This document shows positions 42,788-47,202 of a DNA stretch of 47,202 nucleotides, piece after piece (position 1 is the stretch's first letter; every line of letters begins with the position of its first letter). Under the pieces are notes generated by a model. That model was not told the origin of the DNA, did no database searches, and was given only the letters and a program-made list of their open reading frames with translations. The stretch is from Methylotenera sp. (GTDB lineage Bacteria > Pseudomonadota > Gammaproteobacteria > Burkholderiales > Methylophilaceae), in the NCBI GenBank assembly GCA_017880905.1, contig JADGRO010000005.1, positions 1 through 47,202 on the forward strand. Direction: 5' to 3'. Made by a program: the position numbers and the translations under genes.

Positions 42788-43795
42788 TTATACGACTTTC
42801 GCTTTTAGCAAATCGTGCATATTAAACGCGCCCACCAGCTTGCCTGTATCGTCCACCACCAGCAAACCATTGATTTTTTTCTGCTCCATCATTTCTACCG
42901 CTTCAACCGCCAGTTGGTTCACATGAATAGTGTTAGGGTTGGCGTGCATTACGTCATTAATTTTGGCAGTTTTGGTAAAAATGCCTTTGGCAAAGGTACG
43001 GCGCAAATCACCATCAGTAAAAACGCCAATTGGCTGCTTAGCCCCATTAATAATGGCTGTCAGGCCTAAACCTTTTTTGGTCATTTCGGTTAAGGCGGAT
43101 GATAACAATTCGCCATCCTTAATACTGGGGATCGCATTGCCGGTGCGCATGACGTCTTTTACGCGGGTAAGCAAGCGCCTGCCGATATTACCGCCTGGGT
43201 GCGAGCGTGCAAAATCTTCGGCAGAAAATTCACGGCGATCCAACACGCAAACAGCTAGCGCATCACCAAGTGCTAGCGCAGCAGTCGTGCTGGCAGTGGG
43301 CGATAAGCCTAGTGGACAAGCCTCTTGCGATACTTCCGCACTTAAATGCACGTGTGATTCTTTAGCCAAAGTTGAGTTTTTAGCGCCAGTAATACTAATA
43401 ATTTTCGCACCAAGCCGCTTAATGGTGGGGACGATGTTGATTAGCTCGTCGCTTTCCCCGGAGTTTGAGAGGGCAATCACTACATCGCCCGCGGTAATCA
43501 TACCAAGGTCGCCATGACTCGCCTCGGCTGGGTGCATAAAAAATGCTGGTGTGCCAGTGCTGGCAAGCGTAGCGGCGATTTTACCACCAACGTGGCCAGA
43601 TTTGCCCATACCGCTTACCACAACACGGCCTTGGCAATGTAAAATAAGTTGCACGGCGGCCTCGAAATTAGCGTCAAGCCGCGCCGCTAAAGCGGTAATT
43701 TCATGCGCTTCAATGTTCAAAACATCGCGCGCTAGTTCCAGAGTGCTCGCTTTTGGCGCATGTAAACGCCCAGATTGTAGTAATGTTGGTGTCAT
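42788..43795 (-). CDS. kdsD: Arabinose-5-phosphate isomerase KdsD
   Basis: KdsD converts ribulose 5-phosphate to arabinose 5-phosphate, the first committed step to Kdo. The protein has a SIS domain (~35-170: VVVSGMGKSGHVGGKIAATLASTGTPAFF, with HPAEASHGDLGMI carrying the active-site His) and two CBS domains (~205-335). From ATG 43795 it is 335 residues; a TTG three codons upstream (43804) is possible but has no better SD. It heads the kdsD-kdsC-lptCAB-rpoN block. Confidence 0.95.
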   Translation of the reverse strand: MTPTLLQSGRLHAPKASTLELARDVLNIEAHEITALAARLDANFEAAVQLILHCQGRVVVSGMGKSGHVGGKIAATLASTGTPAFFMHPAEASHGDLGMITAGDVVIALSNSGESDELINIVPTIKRLGAKIISITGAKNSTLAKESHVHLSAEVSQEACPLGLSPTASTTAALALGDALAVCVLDRREFSAEDFARSHPGGNIGRRLLTRVKDVMRTGNAIPSIKDGELLSSALTEMTKKGLGLTAIINGAKQPIGVFTDGDLRRTFAKGIFTKTAKINDVMHANPNTIHVNQLAVEAVEMMEQKKINGLLVVDDTGKLVGAFNMHDLLKAKVV

Positions 43796-43869
43796 AAGCA
43801 CCAAGTATAAAAGGGATTACGCCATGAATAAAGCAAAAAAGTTAAGTTTATGAGTAAAATGATGAAAGT

Positions 43870-43885
43870 AGGCACAATTTTTGCC
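43870..43885 (+). promoter_or_regulatory. Sigma-54 (-24/-12) promoter upstream of the antiporter gene
   Basis: AGGCACAATTTTTGCC has GG at 43871-43872 and GC at 43883-43884 with exactly 10 bases between, close to the TGGCAC-N5-TTGCW consensus. The start would be near 43896, 45 bases before ATG 43941. The minus strand also has GG-N10-GC over the same bases but with a poorer match. Confidence 0.6.
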
Positions 43886-43940
43886 TAAACACCCCAATAA
43901 CAAGAACAATTTCTAGAAAAAATAATGATAAACGAGCCAA

Positions 43941-45917
43941 ATGTTTGATTCTTTAGCCAGTGTTTTACTCTTACTTACCAGCTCGGTGTTGACGGTAGCG
44001 CTTTTTCGTACTTTGCGCTTGCCTGCCATGCTGGCCTATTTTATGGTGGGCGTATTATTTGGTCCGTTAGCGTTAGATTTATTACCCAGTACCGAGTCAG
44101 GTCGCCATGTTGCAGAGTTCGGTATTGTGTTCCTGATGTTTAGCGTCGGCCTAGAATTTAGCCTGCCTAAATTGTATGCCATGCGCAAAACCTTGTTTGG
44201 TTTGGGTGGATCGCAGGTGCTTATTACCTTGCTGGTAGCCATGTTAGTGGGTAAGTTGGCGGGGCTAAGCTTAACCACAGCCTTTGTCATTGGCAGTGCA
44301 CTCACCATGTCTTCTACCGCGATTGTGTCTAAAATTTTGATGGAACGCGTCGATTTAAATTCTCGCCATGGCCGTTTAAGCATTGGTATTTTGCTGTTTC
44401 AAGATTTAGCCGTTATCCCTATTTTGGTGCTGATTCCCGCACTGGGTGCGCAATCTGGCAATTTAAGCGTCACATTGGGCTTATCGTTCATTAAATCTGC
44501 CGTATTGCTATTTTTGCTGTTTAAATTTGGTAAAACCATTATCAATTTTTGGTTTAGTTTAGTGGCGCGCCAGCGCTCGCGTGAGCTATTTGTCATGAAC
44601 GTGCTGATGGTCACCTTATTGCTGGCTTTCGCAACCAAAACAGCGGGTCTATCTTACGCGTTAGGTGCGTTTATCGCGGGTATGCTGATTTCTGAAACAC
44701 GTTATCGCTACCAAGTGGAATCCGACATTGCCTCGTTTCGCGATATTCTGCTGGGCTTATTTTTTATTAGCGTCGGCATGCTGCTCGATTTTCACTATCT
44801 TATCAATCACATTGGTTTGGTACTGTTACTTTTAGCGGGATTCGTGCTATTCAAGGCGCTGGTAGTGGCTGCGCTAACGCGCGTTTTTGGTTTTGAAACT
44901 GGCGTAGGTATTCGCACCGGTATTATTTTGGCGCAAGCAGGTGAGTTCAGTTTTGTTATTTTGGCTTTGGGGTTGGAGCAAAAACTGATTGGCGGTAACG
45001 AGCTGCAATTGGTGCTCGCCGCATCGCTCATATCTATGGTGATTGCACCGTTTATCATTCAATACAATGGCCGCATTGCGCGTAAGTTGGTGAAAAGTTA
45101 CACGCGCAATAGCCGTCAAGTGGTTGAAGAAATTAGTGGCGCAAGTAAAGATTTAAAAAATCATGTGATTATCTGTGGTTATGGGCGTAGCGGCCAATAT
45201 TTAGGCCGTTTTTTGAAAGAAGAAAATATCCCTTTTATTGCACTGGATATCGACCCAACGCGCGTGCAAGACGCAGCAGCAGCAGGCGAGCACGTGATGT
45301 ATGGCGACGCTGGGCGACGCATTGTGCTTGAGGCAGCGGGCGGTGCGCGTGCCAAAGCACTGATTGTTAGTTACGCCGATATGCGTGCCAGCATGAAAGT
45401 GCTGCATGTGCGGCAAGAGGCATACCCCAATTTGCCTGTCATCGTACGTACCTTCGATGATGCGCATATGGATGAATTCCGCGCGGCAGGTGCGACCGAA
45501 GTAGTGCCGGAAGTGCTGGAAGGTAGCCTCATGCTGGCTTCGCACGCGCTGGTGTTGCTAGGCGTGCCGCTTAACCGCGTGGTTAGACGCATTCGGCTGT
45601 TTCGTGAAGAGCGCTATAAAATGTTTAAAGGTTATTTCCGAGGAGTTTCAGATGCTGAGACCCAAATTACCGATGCGCAACAGGTTAGGCTACATTCAGT
45701 TGAGATAGGCAAAAACTCATACGCCAGTAAGTTGCGCTTGGATCACATCGACCTTGCTAGATTTAATGTAGAAGTGCAATTAATCCGCCGACCTAATATG
45801 CTCGAAGATATTCCTCCGCGTGGCGATATTGTACTTGCCGAAGGCGATGTACTGGTGTTGCTGGGTAGCCCGCAAGATTTAATCGCGGCCGAAATCTATT
45901 TGATTTCGGGCAAATAA
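43941..45917 (+). CDS. CPA2-type K+/H+ (monovalent cation/proton) antiporter with RCK domain, KefB/YbaL-like
   Basis: The 658-residue protein has a Na+/H+-exchanger domain of ~12 membrane segments (residues 5-385), with FLMFSVGLEFSLPKLYAM, MSSTAIVSKILMER, FQDLAVIPILVL and FISVGMLLDFHY. An RCK/TrkA-N domain follows (~405-525; nucleotide-binding VIICGYGRSGQYLGRFL, then DAGRRIVLEAAG), then a TrkA-C domain (~570-655). This is the YbaL/KefB/KefC layout; the ligand (NAD(H), glutathione or nucleotide) cannot be told. Nothing seen corresponds to a KefF/G partner nearby. A sigma-54 promoter stands upstream; thiO follows by 2 bases. Confidence 0.92.
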   Translation: MFDSLASVLLLLTSSVLTVALFRTLRLPAMLAYFMVGVLFGPLALDLLPSTESGRHVAEFGIVFLMFSVGLEFSLPKLYAMRKTLFGLGGSQVLITLLVAMLVGKLAGLSLTTAFVIGSALTMSSTAIVSKILMERVDLNSRHGRLSIGILLFQDLAVIPILVLIPALGAQSGNLSVTLGLSFIKSAVLLFLLFKFGKTIINFWFSLVARQRSRELFVMNVLMVTLLLAFATKTAGLSYALGAFIAGMLISETRYRYQVESDIASFRDILLGLFFISVGMLLDFHYLINHIGLVLLLLAGFVLFKALVVAALTRVFGFETGVGIRTGIILAQAGEFSFVILALGLEQKLIGGNELQLVLAASLISMVIAPFIIQYNGRIARKLVKSYTRNSRQVVEEISGASKDLKNHVIICGYGRSGQYLGRFLKEENIPFIALDIDPTRVQDAAAAGEHVMYGDAGRRIVLEAAGGARAKALIVSYADMRASMKVLHVRQEAYPNLPVIVRTFDDAHMDEFRAAGATEVVPEVLEGSLMLASHALVLLGVPLNRVVRRIRLFREERYKMFKGYFRGVSDAETQITDAQQVRLHSVEIGKNSYASKLRLDHIDLARFNVEVQLIRRPNMLEDIPPRGDIVLAEGDVLVLLGSPQDLIAAEIYLISGK

Positions 45918-45919
45918 TT

Positions 45920-46930
45920 TTGGCAAAGCAAAAAGTAATCGTAGTTGGCGGTGGTATTGTGGGCTGTTTAACTGCGCTGGCACTGGTTGAGGACGGTTGC
46001 CAAGTCACGCTGGTAGAGCGCAACCAAATCGCTGCACAAACCTCTGGTGAATCATCATGGGCAGGTGCGGGCATTTTGTTTCCGTTATTGCCATGGTTTT
46101 ACAAAGATGAAGTGAATTTGCTCGCTTTAGCGGGTGCCAACCTATACCCCGCCTTGTGTCAGCGCTTGTTGACTGAGACAAAAATTGACCCGGAATATCT
46201 GCAAAGTGGCATGCAAATTTTGCCGCCTTTTGATGTGGATAGCGCGATAAACTGGTGCGAACGACATCAAATTTCAACCCTAAAAAATACAAATGGTTTG
46301 TTCCTGCCTTCTGTTGGACAGGTCCGGCCACCGCACTTGTTGCAGGCTTTAAGGCAGCTGTTAATTCGACAAAATGTTACTTTGATGGAACACACGCAGC
46401 TTGAACCATTACAACAAATAGAAAAAATAACTGGCTGGAAAGCCAATAACGGTGTAGTGCTAGAGGCGGATGCTTTTGTTGTGACTTCCGGCGCATGGAG
46501 CTTTGAATTGCTGAAAGATACCGCCGCAAATCTCAATATTAAACCCATGCGCGGGCAGATTTTGCTGTATCAAGTGCCGCAAAATAGCTTAAAACATATC
46601 GTGTATCAAAACGGTTTTTACCTTGTGCCGAGGCAAGATGGCTACTTGCTGGCAGGCAGCACACTGGAGGATGTGGGTTTTGACCCGCGCACGACAGAAG
46701 AAGTGAAGCGGGAGCTTAAAACCAAAGCAGAAAGCATTTTACCTAGTTTAAAGCATGCGCCTATACTCAAGCATTGGAGCGGCCTGCGACCTGGTACACC
46801 GGATAATTTACCAACTATCGCGGCACATCCGACTATTAAAAACCTCTTTCTCAATACCGGGCATTTTAGGTATGGTTTAACCATGGCGCCAGCCAGTGCT
46901 CAGCGAGTGGCTGCACTGGTTTGCGCCTAA
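45920..46930 (+). CDS. thiO: Glycine oxidase ThiO (FAD-dependent)
   Basis: ThiO oxidises glycine to the imine used for the thiazole of thiamine. The 336-residue DAO-family protein has the dinucleotide motif VIVVGGGIVGCLTALALVEDG at residues 5-25, SGESSWAGAGILFPLLPWFY near residue 40, MRGQILLYQVP near 213 and LKHWSGLRPGTPDNLPTIA near 277 with the C-terminal FRYGLTMAPASAQRVA. The start is TTG 45920, 2 bases after the antiporter stop. No other thi genes are in the window, so a more general D-amino-acid/glycine oxidase cannot be excluded. Confidence 0.85.
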   Translation: MAKQKVIVVGGGIVGCLTALALVEDGCQVTLVERNQIAAQTSGESSWAGAGILFPLLPWFYKDEVNLLALAGANLYPALCQRLLTETKIDPEYLQSGMQILPPFDVDSAINWCERHQISTLKNTNGLFLPSVGQVRPPHLLQALRQLLIRQNVTLMEHTQLEPLQQIEKITGWKANNGVVLEADAFVVTSGAWSFELLKDTAANLNIKPMRGQILLYQVPQNSLKHIVYQNGFYLVPRQDGYLLAGSTLEDVGFDPRTTEEVKRELKTKAESILPSLKHAPILKHWSGLRPGTPDNLPTIAAHPTIKNLFLNTGHFRYGLTMAPASAQRVAALVCA

Positions 46931-46938
46931 CGTTTTAA

Positions 46939-47202
46939 TTAGGTGTTTTGTAAATTATTTTCTATGAACAACATTTTGTCCAATATTATTAAATCATCTA
47001 CATTGTGTTTTAAATCAGGGTTTAATCCATCAGAGAGCGCCCAGCATTGAACCATTTTCCCTCTAGACATGATTTCACGCAGAAGTGGAATATAATCACC
47101 GTCACCTGAAATTAGAATTATTTGATCAATCGAATTTCCATATGCGTAGCGTAGTGCATCAATTGATAAATTGATATCAACGCTTTTTGTTTTCGCTTTT
47201 TG
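46939..47202 (-). CDS. NYN-domain protein (LabA/DUF88 family), C-terminal part
   Basis: The frame enters from the right edge and stops at TAA 46939-46941; 87 residues are in the window. Motifs are KSVDINLSIDALRYAYGN and IILISGDGDYIPLLREIMSR, with the acidic residues of the NYN (PIN-like) nuclease fold, then WALSDGLNPDLKHNVDDLIILD. This is the LabA/DUF88 group of predicted RNases. The N-terminus with the first catalytic Asp lies outside the window, so integrity cannot be judged. Confidence 0.85.
   Translation of the reverse strand, partial: QKAKTKSVDINLSIDALRYAYGNSIDQIILISGDGDYIPLLREIMSRGKMVQCWALSDGLNPDLKHNVDDLIILDKMLFIENNLQNT

Noticed and set aside
43870-43885. Sigma-54 promoter for kdsD on the minus strand
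   Set aside because: The near-palindromic site also gives GG-N10-GC on the minus strand, but its -24 and -12 elements match the consensus less well than the plus strand.

Overview
The window looks like a chromosomal segment of a betaproteobacterium, most likely a methylotroph of the family Methylophilaceae (Methylotenera/Methylophilus-like). The basis is gene order: smg-dprA-LysM / def-fmt-rsmB-DUF4390-ntrY-ntrX, metK-(SAH riboswitch)-ahcY-holin-metF, dapF-DUF484-xerC, and the long kdsD-kdsC-lptCAB-rpoN-hpf and hprK-rapZ-EIIA-HPr-EI block. Family placement is inference from memory of these layouts, not from a search. Several genes (cobC, rsmB, ptsI, rapZ, thiO) appear to start with TTG.

Layout. 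1-1486: the end of an integrated element (partial gene, HTH/excisionase-like gene, tyrosine integrase) abutting the 3' end of tRNA-Phe(GAA). 1732-7966: a vitamin B12 salvage island. cobT-cobS-cobC run rightward and btuB-btuM-cobU-S4 run leftward, with a cobalamin riboswitch ahead of btuB. No corrin-ring synthesis genes are present, so this is uptake plus nucleotide-loop assembly. 8065-9375: a ZapB-like gene, zapA, 6S RNA and an EVE-domain gene. 9396-13672: a periplasmic beta-propeller protein, ilvA, a repeat-bearing intergenic region, rpiA, a frameshifted PIN gene and yggX. 13774-16611: dgkA, a REP-like palindrome, and xerC/DUF484/dapF. 16680-20862: the activated-methyl cycle (metK, SAH riboswitch, ahcY, metF). 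20869-30526: smg, dprA and a LysM protein leftward; def, fmt, rsmB, DUF4390 and ntrY/ntrX rightward. 30536-33708: xth, prlC, DUF4870. 33726-43795: a leftward block joining lipopolysaccharide export/Kdo synthesis, sigma-54, hibernation factor and a regulatory PTS with HPr kinase. 43870-46930: a KefB/YbaL-type antiporter behind a good sigma-54 promoter, then thiO. 46939-47202: part of a NYN-domain gene.

How it fits together. B12 imported by BtuB/BtuM and rebuilt by CobU/S/T/C would feed cobalamin-dependent reactions, plausibly methionine synthesis, which connects to the SAM cycle genes. The PTS components have no sugar permease here and look regulatory; HPr carries both His15 and Ser46 and HprK is present.

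Points most worth a second look: an NtrX-like regulator with a degraded Walker A and no GAFTGA loop; a -24/-12 promoter before the antiporter gene; a solitary Cys-bearing BtuM transporter under B12 control with a possible SD-sequestering stem before btuB; a duplicated, foldable repeat upstream of rpiA; and a PIN gene broken at an A7 run. I did not see a clearly new multi-gene system. Most of the window is conserved core genome.
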